Shown here in pieces: positions 51,655 through 60,187 of a stretch of 64,000 nt of DNA. Location of the stretch: contig CAYNSR010000003.1 of the NCBI GenBank assembly GCA_964400125.1, forward strand, positions 62,001-126,000, read 5' to 3'. Under the pieces are notes generated by a model. That model worked only from the letters and a program-made list of their open reading frames with translations. It made no database searches and was not told the DNA's origin. This DNA is from Micavibrio sp964400125. GTDB taxonomy: Bacteria; Pseudomonadota; Alphaproteobacteria; Micavibrionales; Micavibrionaceae. The position numbers and the translations under genes are program-made. The stretch's first letter is position 1; each line of letters starts with the position of its first letter.

Positions 51655-53543
51655 ACCACACGCAAAATCCAGACTACAGGCCCTATATCGACGGGCTGCG
51701 TGGCATCGCCGTCCTGACGATCTTGCTGTTTCACATTGATATCGCCTTTTTCGGCGGCGGGTTTATCGGTGTCGATATTTTTTTCGTCATTTCGGGTTAT
51801 CTGATTACCCGGATCATCAGCAAAGATATGCGCGAGGGGCGGTTTTCCTTCTGGAATTTCTATGCGCGGCGGATCAAACGCATTTTTCCGGCCCTGTTTG
51901 TCATGCTGCTCCTGACGTCGCTGGCAACAATCGTCTTTCTCGGGCCGCACCAGTATTACGAATTTTTCAAGGCCCTGCGCATGACCAGCGGGCAGATTTC
52001 CAATTTTTACTTCGCGCAGGAAGTCGATTATTTTGCACCGGGCAACGACCATTCCCCCCTGCTCCACACATGGTCGCTGGGGGTGGAGGAACAATTCTAC
52101 CTGCTCTGGCCCCTGCTCTTGCTGCTGACGCACAAATTCCTCGGCCCCGGACGCAGCCTGATTGCCTTGTCTGTCTTGCTGTTCCTCAGTCTGGGGGTCA
52201 GCGAATATCTGGTGCGCACCGATGCGATGGCGGCCTTTTATTACCTTCATGCCCGGGCGTGGGAACTGGCGCTAGGCGGCATTGTTGCCCTCAATGTCCT
52301 GCCGCCGCTGCGTGCGCGCCTGCCGAACGAACTGGCCGGGGCCGCCGGGCTGGCGCTGGTGCTATATGCCGCCATTTTTTATCAAAACGCCGACTTTCCC
52401 GGCCTGAAAGCGGCCATTCCCTGCCTTGGTGCCGCCCTGTTTTTATACGCGGCGCAACAAGGACCGGGGCTGGCGCATAAAATCCTGTCCGCACGCGCCT
52501 TTGTTTTTACGGGTCTGGTGTCCTATTCCCTGTATCTGTGGCACTGGCCGATTGTGGCCTATTACAAAAGTTACTTCAGCACCGAGCTGACCCTGACCGT
52601 GCAGATCCAGATGCTGATCCTGTCTTTTGTGCTGGCTTATATTTCGTGGCGCTGGATCGAACAGCCATTCCGGCAGATGCGCGTTGCGCCGAAAAAAGTC
52701 GTCGCCGCCGCTCTGGGCCTGATTGTCACCTTTATTGTCGCATCCAATGTCGTCAAGAATGAAAACGATGCCGGGTGGCGGGTGACATACGATGTAGTGG
52801 AGCATGTGCGTTCCCCGCACACGCTCGACAAAATATGTTCCGTCGAAGGCGGCGCAATGAACACCAAAGACTGCATCATCGGCCCGAACAAGGATGCTTA
52901 CGAAGTCATTCTGGTCGGCGATTCACACGCATCGCACTACACGCCGACAGTTCTGGACTGGGCGCAGGAAAACGGCCTGACCGTGCGCATCTTCCTGCGC
53001 GGCGCATGCAGGACATGGGTGGAGAGCGCGGATATCAAGGTCAAAAACGGCAGGATCGATCATGATTGCATGGCGCTGACGCAATCCTTCTATGAAACGC
53101 TCGCCACAGACGACAGCATCCGCTATGTCTTTCTTGGTCTGCTGATGCCCAAGGATACGGATGATATCCGCCATTCCATCGCAAAAATCAAATCCTACGG
53201 AAAAACAACGATCTTCCTCGGGCAGGTTCCGATGTTCAGGGACGATCCGCATGAATGCCAGATCCGAAATAACCTGCTGATTACCAGATGGTTCCCCCGC
53301 GACGCGGTCGATTGCATGGCGCTGGACAAAGACTATGCTGATGCCCGCATCGCAGAAACGCATCAAAGCATCCTTCCCCTGCTGCGCGAATACGGGATTG
53401 CCTATTTCGATCCGGCACCTTTTATCCAGACCCCCTTCGACAGCGCGGGGCGTTTTATGTATCTGGATACCAATCACCTCAACCGCTACGGCGCGGCCCA
53501 TCTGGCCCCGCATCTGAAGGATTTTTTGGGGGCCGGAGGGTAG
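51651..53543 (+). CDS. OafA/YrhL-type acyltransferase with a C-terminal SGNH domain
   Basis: The protein O-acylates a surface or cell-wall polysaccharide. Of its 630 residues, about 1-385 form a polytopic acyltransferase-3 domain starting YRPYIDGLRGIAVLTILLFH, with IGVDIFFVISGYLIT and HTWSLGVEEQFYLLWPL. After a last span, an external SGNH hydrolase-like domain carries the serine in VGDSHASHY and the Asp-x2-His pair in DTNHLNRYGA. The acceptor is unknown: O-antigen, capsule and peptidoglycan are all possible. It is the last gene of the three-gene coupled unit. Confidence 0.92.
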   Translation: MNHTQNPDYRPYIDGLRGIAVLTILLFHIDIAFFGGGFIGVDIFFVISGYLITRIISKDMREGRFSFWNFYARRIKRIFPALFVMLLLTSLATIVFLGPHQYYEFFKALRMTSGQISNFYFAQEVDYFAPGNDHSPLLHTWSLGVEEQFYLLWPLLLLLTHKFLGPGRSLIALSVLLFLSLGVSEYLVRTDAMAAFYYLHARAWELALGGIVALNVLPPLRARLPNELAGAAGLALVLYAAIFYQNADFPGLKAAIPCLGAALFLYAAQQGPGLAHKILSARAFVFTGLVSYSLYLWHWPIVAYYKSYFSTELTLTVQIQMLILSFVLAYISWRWIEQPFRQMRVAPKKVVAAALGLIVTFIVASNVVKNENDAGWRVTYDVVEHVRSPHTLDKICSVEGGAMNTKDCIIGPNKDAYEVILVGDSHASHYTPTVLDWAQENGLTVRIFLRGACRTWVESADIKVKNGRIDHDCMALTQSFYETLATDDSIRYVFLGLLMPKDTDDIRHSIAKIKSYGKTTIFLGQVPMFRDDPHECQIRNNLLITRWFPRDAVDCMALDKDYADARIAETHQSILPLLREYGIAYFDPAPFIQTPFDSAGRFMYLDTNHLNRYGAAHLAPHLKDFLGAGG

Positions 53544-53546
53544 GGC

Positions 53547-54038
53547 TCAGGCTGCCATGCTTTCAGAATCGACGTTTTTGAAAATGCGCGACACCATATC
53601 CATTTCGATATCGTTTGCGGTATTGACCGCGACCAGCACATTGCCCTTGCGTACTTCTTCTTCGTAGAATCTGGCTTCATGTTCGGGGATGCCCGCCCCG
53701 ATCAGGCCACCAAGCAACCCGCCCATCATCGCCCCCGCGCCAAGCCCGGCAAGGCTCGAGGCCAGCGCACCGGTTACCACCAGATTGAGTCCCGGAATAA
53801 CCAGCACGCTCGCAGACAAGATCGTGCCCAGTATCGCCCCGGCCAGCCCGCCCAGCCCGGCTCCGGCGGCAACGCCTTCATCGATTTTGCTGCTTTCGCG
53901 CAAGGCAAAATGCGACCCCCGCGCCGCATCGGTCATGACCACGCTGATCTGGTCGCGCTTCAGCCCCGCACTTTCGAGCTGGGTCAGGGCCTGCTCTGCG
54001 GCGAGGCGGCTTTTGAATACGGCGGCAATGCTTTTCAT
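53547..54038 (-). CDS. YflT-like general stress protein with a glycine-zipper middle
   Basis: The 163-residue protein has an N-terminal ferredoxin-like half (KSIAAVFKSRLAAEQALTQL, ISVVMTDAARG). A long Gly/Ala-rich hydrophobic middle resembles a glycine zipper (GLGGLAGAILGTIL, SLAGLGAGAMMGGLLGGLIG). The end is EARFYEEEVRKGNVLVAV. This layout matches the general-stress-protein-17M/YflT group, of unknown biochemical role. The ATG at 54038 follows GGGAA. It is convergent with the acyltransferase gene. Confidence 0.8.
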   Translation of the reverse strand: MKSIAAVFKSRLAAEQALTQLESAGLKRDQISVVMTDAARGSHFALRESSKIDEGVAAGAGLGGLAGAILGTILSASVLVIPGLNLVVTGALASSLAGLGAGAMMGGLLGGLIGAGIPEHEARFYEEEVRKGNVLVAVNTANDIEMDMVSRIFKNVDSESMAA

Positions 54039-54165
54039 TTCTGAATTCCCTGTATAAAACGTCATACGATGCTTGCAAATGCGCCAGCGCCGCCAACGGT
54101 TCCGGTTCACGTTTTCTTAAAGAATCCGCCCTATCATTATAGCAAACAGGAACTCTGGTGATGCC

Positions 54166-54579
54166 ATGACAAAATTGACCGCCTATGAAGACAGTCAGGA
54201 AATCAAAGCGCTGGCGCAAGAATTCACCAAAGCCGTGCTGAAGGGTGGTATTTTCTCGCCGCAGGGTCCCTATGCCCTGAACAGCCCGCTGCGCCCGGAT
54301 CGGCACTACGGAACGTCAAACGCCCCGACTGCGCTCCTTGCGCGCATGGAACATTTGAAGGACAAGCTGGCGCAAGAAAATACGACCGCCGAAACCTATG
54401 GCATCCTGAGTAATCTGGGGGAAGCGGTGCGCAGCATGGATTACGCCGAACGCGCCATCGCCACCAACCACAGCCCGTTGACGCCGCAGGAAAAAGAACC
54501 CGTCCTGCAATGCCTGCAAACCAGCCTGCCCGTCATGCGCGACACCGTCGCTGCCCTGCGCGCAAAACTCGGGCGCTGA
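54166..54579 (+). CDS. Hypothetical protein of 137 residues
   Basis: This is a mostly helical soluble protein, with segments DSQEIKALAQEFTKAVLKGG, LLARMEHLKDKLAQE and LQTSLPVMRDTVAALRAKLG. There is no signal peptide. Composition and codon use fit the neighbourhood. No ribosome site of note precedes the ATG, and no family is recognised. It is divergent from the stress-protein gene. Confidence 0.6.
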   Translation: MTKLTAYEDSQEIKALAQEFTKAVLKGGIFSPQGPYALNSPLRPDRHYGTSNAPTALLARMEHLKDKLAQENTTAETYGILSNLGEAVRSMDYAERAIATNHSPLTPQEKEPVLQCLQTSLPVMRDTVAALRAKLGR

Positions 54580-54821
54580 TTTTTCTCTCTGGGAATTGAC
54601 ATTGGCATTGCTTCTGTGGGGTTTGCTGGCGTTGACCTTCAAAATCAGCAGATTTTATGCTGCGGGGCACATATTTTTGAGGTCGCCGAAAATCAGACAC
54701 CCCCAGACGCCGCAGCGGCAAGCCAATGAATTCGAACTCGACAAATCAGTTCAGCTGAGCTGCAAAAGGGGCCTTTCAGCAGGCGAACGACATGGAGGCC
54801 GACACTCATACCCCGGCAAGA

Positions 54822-55122
54822 TCAGCCCAAACCCGAGCACATATTATTTAGATAGTAATCCTCAACGGCATCACCGGCCGCCCGCAAATATTCAGGAGCC
54901 CATTCACCAAGAGCCATAGATATTCCAAGGCCACTGTCTGGCACCGGGACAAATCTCCCAGAAGCAACATTCTCTCTGAGTTGGTCAAAATTGCTCCTTG
55001 ATTTTGTCGCCAAGTTCGACATCCATGCCTTTCCCAACAATTCGGCGTCGGCACTGTGCTCTATTGCAGGCGGAGATTGCCTCGTCGATCAATCTTATGA
55101 ATTCATCGTTGATCTGCGTCAT
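54822..55122 (-). pseudogene. Frameshifted small gene, unknown function
   Basis: An ATG at 55122 opens a frame reading MTQINDEFIRLIDEAISAC and ends at a TGA at 54987-54985. From the run of Ts (minus strand) just before that stop, the next frame continues smoothly: FDQLRENVASGRFVPVPDSG, then EWAPEYLRAAGDAVEDYYL to a stop at 54822. Removing one T would give a single protein of about 99 residues. Both halves look like real protein and the region is more AT-rich than the core. Its ATG overlaps the stop of the fragment upstream by 3-4 bases, as in coupled pairs. Confidence 0.5.
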
Positions 55123-55313
55123 TTTTCAATCTTCATGGTTTCGACAATCCACGCGAGATCAAACGACTTGAATCGCAATTGCTCGCCATCGCCAATATAA
55201 TCTCTTCCATCGGTACCAACCTTCATAATTGCGTGGCCATGCAAGTACTCAACCGCTGTTCCCGCCGGGATTCTGGCTATGGACGCAGCATTTCTTTCGC
55301 TCCACCCCTCAGG
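55119..55313 (-). pseudogene. Start-less fragment, C-terminal part of an unknown protein
   Basis: An open frame with no usable start reads EGWSERNAASIARIPAG, then AVEYLHGHAIMKVGTDGRDY and FKSFDLAWIVETMKIEK before a stop that overlaps the next ATG (AAATGA). The text is protein-like and AT-richer than the core. It is bounded upstream by an in-frame TAG at 55316. It may be the 3' end of a gene truncated on its 5' side. A toxin C-terminus followed by an immunity gene is one possible reading, but this is speculation. Confidence 0.4.
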
Positions 55314-55401
55314 AAACTATGACTAAACTAATCTTGCCATAGAGAGACTCATTATCATAGCATAGCCGTTTCAGATGTGAAGGGCGAAACCCTTCACACT
55401 C

Positions 55402-55647
55402 CTATGCGTCCTTCACCTTGCTCCACTCCCCGCAGGATGGAAATTCTGGAGGCACAAGTTTAAATATCTCTTTCTCCAATGGATCAAAATAAAAGGTTGC
55501 CATCACATCCCATTTATCTCTGCGCCTTGGTTCAATCTTATGAACGATATTGCTACTCACCAATTCGTTCAAGCGTTCCAAGAAAGACTCATACTCAGCA
55601 ATAGAATTGAATTTTCCGTCCGGACAAATTTGATTTAGAGAGCCCAT
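55402..55647 (-). CDS. Small hypothetical protein in an AT-rich patch
   Basis: The 81-residue protein has a helix (IAEYESFLERLNELVSSNIV), then a basic strand-like segment (HKIEPRRRDKWDVMATFYF), and ends FPSCGEWSKVKDA. The ATG at 55647 follows AGAGG at a spacing of 7. Base composition is lower in GC than the neighbours, in line with the remnants just downstream on the same strand. It may be part of the same acquired patch next to the tRNA gene. No family is recognised. Confidence 0.55.
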   Translation of the reverse strand: MGSLNQICPDGKFNSIAEYESFLERLNELVSSNIVHKIEPRRRDKWDVMATFYFDPLEKEIFKLVPPEFPSCGEWSKVKDA

Positions 55648-55807
55648 TTCTTTACCTCTAGCTTTACATCCGGCGGGATAAAACTTGCGTCTTCCCCGCA
55701 AGCTATGACACATCAGCCTGAGCCCTCTACTTTTGCGGAGGGTAGGCAAAAGGCCCGACCATTCCCGTCGAGCCTTTTTGTCATTGTCTGTGATCTTTGC
55801 CCAAAAT

Positions 55808-55882
55808 TGGAGCGGGTGACGCGATTCGAACGCGCGACCCTAACCTTGGCAAGGTTATGCTCTACCCCTGAGCTACACCCGC
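55808..55882 (-). tRNA. tRNA-Gly (anticodon GCC)
   Basis: The minus strand folds as a full cloverleaf. The acceptor GCGGGTG pairs with CACCCGC (7 bp). The D arm begins GCTC, the anticodon loop TTGCCAA lies on a TAACC/GGTTA stem, and the T arm has the TTCGAAT loop on a GCGCG/CGCGT stem. The 3' TCCA is encoded, so the CCA end is present in the gene. The AT-rich patch with gene fragments lies directly on its 3' side, the usual side for integrated elements. Confidence 0.96.
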
Positions 55883-55981
55883 GCCCCGATTTTGGACAAG
55901 GCGTGAATATAGCCATCGGTTGGAGGATTGCAAGCAAAAAAACGGGGGAATAACAGGGCCTTTCAGGGCCGAAAAACGCCT

Positions 55982-56260
55982 TTAAATCCCGATCTGGACC
56001 AGCGGCACATCATAGCCGTAAAGCTTGCGGTCCGGGGCATGATCGACCACCAGCACACTGGGGCTGGCCTCGACGGTCTGGGCGGCCACGCCGGAGAGTT
56101 CGTAATGCATCAGATCGCCCTCATGCGCGGGATCATCGTAAATGAGCATCATCAGGCGCTGGTCGCGGTAATATTCGATCCGGCGGATTTCATGCGGAAA
56201 CGGCGAATCACACATGACCACCAGCCCCCCATCGCTCAATTTTCCCAATTCAACATTCAT
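55982..56260 (-). CDS. Hypothetical protein of 92 residues
   Basis: The soluble acidic protein is predicted strand-rich, with GGLVVMCDSPFPHEIRRIEYY, RLMMLIYDDP, and a valine-rich SPSVLVVDHAP. There is no signal peptide. It lies 6 bases after the 66-residue gene on the same strand, so the two form a small operon. No family is recognised, but composition fits the core genome. Confidence 0.65.
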   Translation of the reverse strand: MNVELGKLSDGGLVVMCDSPFPHEIRRIEYYRDQRLMMLIYDDPAHEGDLMHYELSGVAAQTVEASPSVLVVDHAPDRKLYGYDVPLVQIGI

Positions 56261-56266
56261 AACGGT

Positions 56267-56467
56267 CTATCCTAAAACGTTTTTCCAGTCCGCCTGCGGG
56301 GCGGGTGCAGGGGTGGCGGCAGGTTGCGGCTGGGCGGTGCTGATATTGTTGGCGGCACAGATTTCCGCAATCACCGGTGCCCCGCGCGCCCCCATCAGGT
56401 TTTCCGCCGGATCAAAGGCCTGAACCCCCTGAAGTTTGGCGCAAATTTCATCATGGCTATAGGTCAT
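56267..56467 (-). CDS. Hypothetical protein of 66 residues
   Basis: The small protein has an N-terminal helix (HDEICAKLQGVQAFDPAENL), GAPVIAEICAANNIS, then a Pro/Ala/Gln-rich linker ending ADWKNVLG. It has two cysteines and no membrane segment. It is the first gene of a two-gene unit with the 92-residue protein. The family is unknown. Confidence 0.55.
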   Translation of the reverse strand: MTYSHDEICAKLQGVQAFDPAENLMGARGAPVIAEICAANNISTAQPQPAATPAPAPQADWKNVLG

Positions 56468-56561
56468 TTTTCATTCGACTCCCGTTCACACAGTCATAAT
56501 TTAGCCTAAAACATTAAAAGTCTGGTTTACTTTCCCTAAAATTTTATCTAATCCAGAAATC

Positions 56562-57089
56562 ATGGCCGCCGCGCAACCGTCCGATTTAGCCGATTCTCCC
56601 CTGCCGACCAGCCCGGAAACCTTGCTGGCGCGGCTGGAATCGCTGGGGATTCGCTATGTTTTGCACCACCACAGAGCCGTCTTTACCGTGGCGGAAAGTC
56701 TGGAAATGGAACAAACCATGCCGGGAATTCATTGCCGCAACCTGTTTGTGCGCGACAAAAAACAACGCATGTTCCTGATTTCTGCCGCCAACGAAACCAT
56801 AATCGATCTCAAGGCGCTGGAATCGCGGCTGGACTGCGCCCGCCTGTCTTTCGGATCGCCGGAACGCCTGTGGACCGCGCTGGGGGTGCGCCCCGGGTCG
56901 GTCTGCCCCTATGCTCTGGTCAACGACACGCAAAATCTTGTCACGCCGGTGCTGGATGGCTATATGATGCGCGGGGATCTGGTCAATTTTCATCCGCTGG
57001 TCAACACCATGACCATCGGGGTTGCCCCGGATGATCTGTTGAAATTCATCCGCAGCACCGGACACGAACCGAATATCTGCGCTTTTTGA
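56562..57089 (+). CDS. YbaK/ProXp-like aminoacyl-tRNA deacylase
   Basis: Proteins of this family hydrolyse mischarged tRNAs, for example Ala-tRNA-Pro or Cys-tRNA-Pro. The 175-residue protein has the family pattern: a leading RLESLGIRYVLHHHRAVFTV strand-helix, GIHCRNLFVRDKKQRMFLIS, the ALGVRPGSVCPYALVND core, and the HPLVNTMTIGVAPDDLLKFI end. These fit the PrdX/ProXp-ala branch more than bacterial YbaK itself. The predicted lysine of the active site lies in the RDKK segment. The cnoX gene starts 18 bases later, so cotranscription is likely. Confidence 0.88.
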   Translation: MAAAQPSDLADSPLPTSPETLLARLESLGIRYVLHHHRAVFTVAESLEMEQTMPGIHCRNLFVRDKKQRMFLISAANETIIDLKALESRLDCARLSFGSPERLWTALGVRPGSVCPYALVNDTQNLVTPVLDGYMMRGDLVNFHPLVNTMTIGVAPDDLLKFIRSTGHEPNICAF

Positions 57090-57107
57090 AGGAAAGAAGG
57101 ACAAGGC

Positions 57108-58043
57108 ATGCTTTTTGGCAGCAAGAAAGAATCCGGGCAAAACATGCAAGCCGCCGATCACGGCCACATTGTCGATGTGACCGCAGAAACATTCGAGGCC
57201 GATGTCATCCGCATGTCGATGACCACGCCGGTTCTGGTCGATTTCTGGGCACCATGGTGCGGCCCGTGCAAACAACTGGGGCCAGTTCTGGAATCCTCCG
57301 TCGCCGCCGCGAACGGCAAGGTCCGGCTGGCCAAAATCAATATCGATGACAATCCTGAACTGGCGCAAGCCATGCGTGTGCAATCCGTACCGACCGTTTT
57401 TGCCTTCTTTCAGGGACAGCCCGTCACCGCCTTCACCGGGGCGCGCCCCGCCAGCGAAATCAAGCTCCTGATCGACCAACTGGCGAAAATGGCAACGCAG
57501 GCAAAGCCAGATGCCATCAATGTCGCGGAAATTCTGCCGCTGGCAGCAAAGACCCTCGCCGAGGGTGACATCCCAAAAGCGCAAGCGCTTTATACACAAA
57601 TTCTGGCGCAGGATGAAAACGATGTCGCCGCCTATGGCGGACTGGTCCGCAGCTTTATCGCCAGCGGCGATCTCGAACAGGCGCAATACATGATCGATGA
57701 TGCGCCCGAATCCGTCGCCGCGCACCCGCAATTCGCCGCCGTCCGCACGGCCGTGGAGGTCGCCTCCAGCACCCCCGGCGCAGCCGCGCTGGACTCTCTC
57801 GGCGCAACGGTTGACAAAAACGCTGACGACCATCAGGCCCGGTTCGATTACGCGCTGGCGCTGTTCGGGGCTGGCCAGCGTTCTGCGGCCATCGATCAGT
57901 TACTGGAAATCATGCGCCGCAACAGAAGCTGGGAAGACGACAAGGCCCGGACACAGATTTTGAAGTTCTTCGATGCCATGGGCCCGTCCGATCCCGAGAC
58001 GATGGCGGGGCGGCGAAAACTGTCATCCCTGCTTTTTTCCTGA
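57108..58043 (+). CDS. cnoX: Thioredoxin-TPR co-chaperone CnoX/YbbN
   Basis: CnoX holds unfolding proteins under oxidative stress and hands them to GroEL. The 311-residue protein has an N-terminal thioredoxin domain with an intact CGPC (C51, C54 in FWAPWCGPCKQLGP), then TPR-like helices from about 140 to the end. E. coli CnoX has SQHC instead and lacks reductase activity; with CGPC this one may also be redox active, as reported for Caulobacter CnoX. The ATG follows GGACAAGG. Confidence 0.9.
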   Translation: MLFGSKKESGQNMQAADHGHIVDVTAETFEADVIRMSMTTPVLVDFWAPWCGPCKQLGPVLESSVAAANGKVRLAKINIDDNPELAQAMRVQSVPTVFAFFQGQPVTAFTGARPASEIKLLIDQLAKMATQAKPDAINVAEILPLAAKTLAEGDIPKAQALYTQILAQDENDVAAYGGLVRSFIASGDLEQAQYMIDDAPESVAAHPQFAAVRTAVEVASSTPGAAALDSLGATVDKNADDHQARFDYALALFGAGQRSAAIDQLLEIMRRNRSWEDDKARTQILKFFDAMGPSDPETMAGRRKLSSLLFS

Positions 58044-58097
58044 TTTTTCCGGCAGCGGGGGATTTCCTGGCGAAAATATGGCACTATCTTCCTCGTC

Positions 58098-58754
58098 ATG
58101 ACGCAGCATCGCACGCCCGAATCCACCGCCTTGCCGGATGACATTCCGGTCTTTCCCCTGTCCGGTGTGCTGCTGCTGCCGCGCGGGTCATTGCCGCTGA
58201 ATATTTTTGAACCGCGCTATCGCGCCATGGTCGACGACGCTTTGAAAACGCACCGCCTGATCGGCATGATCCAACCCCGTCAGGAAAACGGCACCCTGTT
58301 CCGGACCGGATGCGCCGGGAAGATCGTCAGTTTTTCCGAAATCGGCGACGAACGCTATGAAATCACCTTGCGCGGCATTTCGCGCTATCATATCGCCGAA
58401 GAACTTGACCCGACCAAGGGCGGCTATCGCCATGTCCGCCCCGACTGGTCCGCCTTCGCCTGCGACCGCGATCCGGCGGCAGAATTAAATCTCGACCGGG
58501 AAAGATTATCCGTGCTGCTGCATGCCTATTTTGACATGCAGGATATGGATTGCAACTGGGCCGCAATCGACAATGCCAGCGACGACAAGCTGATGACCTG
58601 CCTTGCCATGATCTGTCCGTTCGACGCCGGTGAAAAACAGGCCCTGCTGGAGGCCGCCTGCTGCAAGACCCGCGCCGCCCTGTTCATGACCATGCTGGAA
58701 ATGGCCACCCGCGACGCACAGCGTAAGAAAACCAATAAACCGTGCTGCCATTAA
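58098..58754 (+). CDS. Lon N-terminal-domain (substrate-binding) protein
   Basis: The 218-residue protein is a free-standing Lon substrate-binding domain without the ATPase or protease parts. The beginning DIPVFPLSGVLLLPRGSLPL is diagnostic, followed by NIFEPRYRAMVDDAL, the GCAGKIVSFSEIGDERYEI strand and a C-terminal helical bundle. Function is unproven; adaptor or protein-quality roles are suggested. It has its own start 54 bases after cnoX on the same strand and probably belongs to the same operon, with Trm112 and leuA downstream. Confidence 0.9.
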   Translation: MTQHRTPESTALPDDIPVFPLSGVLLLPRGSLPLNIFEPRYRAMVDDALKTHRLIGMIQPRQENGTLFRTGCAGKIVSFSEIGDERYEITLRGISRYHIAEELDPTKGGYRHVRPDWSAFACDRDPAAELNLDRERLSVLLHAYFDMQDMDCNWAAIDNASDDKLMTCLAMICPFDAGEKQALLEAACCKTRAALFMTMLEMATRDAQRKKTNKPCCH

Positions 58755-58804
58755 AGGCCCGAAAAACGCTTCAACAATCCCCTTCCTTCGCCTATGATCC
58801 GGCC

Positions 58805-58984
58805 ATGACCACACCGATTGACCCGAAGCTGCTGGACATTCTCGTCTGTCCATTGACCAAGGTGCCGCTGCGTTATGATGCGGCGCGTCAGGAGCTGGTT
58901 TCCGATCAGGCGAAACTTGCCTATCCCATCCGGGACGGGATTCCTGTTATGCTGGTAGAAGAAGCCCGCAAAATAGAGGACTGA
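58805..58984 (+). CDS. Trm112 family small protein
   Basis: The 59-residue protein is typical of bacterial Trm112-like (YcaR) proteins: LLDILVCPLTKVPLRYD, a short middle, and the AYPIRDGIPVMLVEEAR end. Only one of the zinc-type cysteines is kept, as in most bacterial members. It probably stabilises a methyltransferase. The ATG at 58805 is chosen; the upstream in-frame extension overlaps the Lon-N gene and is not credible. leuA starts 3 bases after its stop. Confidence 0.9.
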   Translation: MTTPIDPKLLDILVCPLTKVPLRYDAARQELVSDQAKLAYPIRDGIPVMLVEEARKIED

Positions 58985-58987
58985 TTA

Positions 58988-60127
58988 ATGGACCGCGTTA
59001 TCATATTCGACACCACCTTGCGCGACGGCGAACAATCCCCCGGATGTTCCATGAACCATGACGAAAAACTGCGCATGGCGGCAGTGCTGGACGATCTGGG
59101 CGTCGATGTCATCGAAGCTGGCTTTCCCATCGCCAGCCCCGGCGATTTTCATTCGGTGCAGGAAATATCAAAGACTGTCAAAAACGCCACCATTGCCGGG
59201 TTGTGCCGCGCCAAACGCGGCGATATCCAGTCCGCCGCCGACGCTCTGGCCGCCGCAAAGCATCGTCGTATCCACACGTTTTTGTCCACATCCCCGCTGC
59301 ATATGAAACACAAATTGCAGATGGACCCGGAAGATGTGATTGCCGCAATCCATGACAGCGTTTCCTTCGCCCGCAACTTCACCGACGATGTAGAATGGTC
59401 TGCCGAAGACGGCAGCAGAACGGAAGATGATTTTCTTTGCCGTGCCGTAGAAACCGCCATCAAGGCCGGTGCCACAACCATCAATATCCCGGATACGGTC
59501 GGTTATGCCCTGCCGGATGATTATGCCGCGCGCTTTCGCATGCTGCGCGAACGGGTTCCCAATATGGATTCGGCGATCCTGTCAGTCCATTGCCACAACG
59601 ACCTCGGCCTTGCCGTTGCCAATTCCCTCGCGGGGCTGGCGGCTGGGGCGCGTCAGGTCGAATGCACCATCAACGGCATCGGCGAACGCGCCGGGAACGC
59701 CGCGCTGGAAGAAATCGTCATGGCGATCCGGACCCGCAATGCCGACCTGCCTTTCGCTACCAATATCGATACAACAAAAATCATAAACGCCTCGCGCAGC
59801 CTTTCGGACATTACCGGTTTCACCGTGCAACCGAACAAGGCCATCGTCGGCGCCAACGCCTTCGCCCATGAAAGCGGTATCCATCAGGACGGGATGCTGA
59901 AAAACGCGCAGACCTATGAAATCATGACTCCGGAATCGGTCGGCCTGTCGCGTTCGGAACTGGTGCTCGGCAAACATTCCGGACGCCACGCCTTTCGCAA
60001 AAAACTCGAAGACCTCGGTTACACGCTTGGGGAAAATGCGCTGGAGGATGCGTTCCTGCGCTTCAAGAAACTGGCCGACGAGAAAAAGAACCTTCAAGAC
60101 GACGACCTGATCGCGCTGGTATCCTGA
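58988..60127 (+). CDS. leuA: 2-isopropylmalate synthase without the regulatory domain
   Basis: It condenses acetyl-CoA with 2-ketoisovalerate in leucine synthesis. The catalytic TIM barrel is intact: FDTTLRDGEQSPG with R12/D13, DVIEAGFPIASPGDF, the metal motif SVHCHNDLGLA and GIGERAGNAALEE. The subdomain motif KAIVGANAFAHESGIHQDG is also present. The protein stops at residue 379 after FKKLADEKKNLQDDDLIAL. Usual LeuA continues about 130 residues with the leucine-sensing domain, absent here. A terminator-like hairpin follows at once. Homocitrate synthase is also short, but the motifs are LeuA-like. Confidence 0.88.
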   Translation: MDRVIIFDTTLRDGEQSPGCSMNHDEKLRMAAVLDDLGVDVIEAGFPIASPGDFHSVQEISKTVKNATIAGLCRAKRGDIQSAADALAAAKHRRIHTFLSTSPLHMKHKLQMDPEDVIAAIHDSVSFARNFTDDVEWSAEDGSRTEDDFLCRAVETAIKAGATTINIPDTVGYALPDDYAARFRMLRERVPNMDSAILSVHCHNDLGLAVANSLAGLAAGARQVECTINGIGERAGNAALEEIVMAIRTRNADLPFATNIDTTKIINASRSLSDITGFTVQPNKAIVGANAFAHESGIHQDGMLKNAQTYEIMTPESVGLSRSELVLGKHSGRHAFRKKLEDLGYTLGENALEDAFLRFKKLADEKKNLQDDDLIALVS

Positions 60128-60128
60128 A

Positions 60129-60170
60129 CGCCCGGGTATGCGCTGCGGACCGGGCGGTATATTCGTTTTT
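60129..60170 (+). terminator. Probable terminator after leuA
   Basis: CGCCCGG and CCGGGCG form a 7-base stem with a 14-base loop; after 8 bases a T-rich tract follows (TTTTTTCTTTTATTT). Confidence 0.6.
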
Positions 60171-60187
60171 TCTTTTATTTCTTTTGG

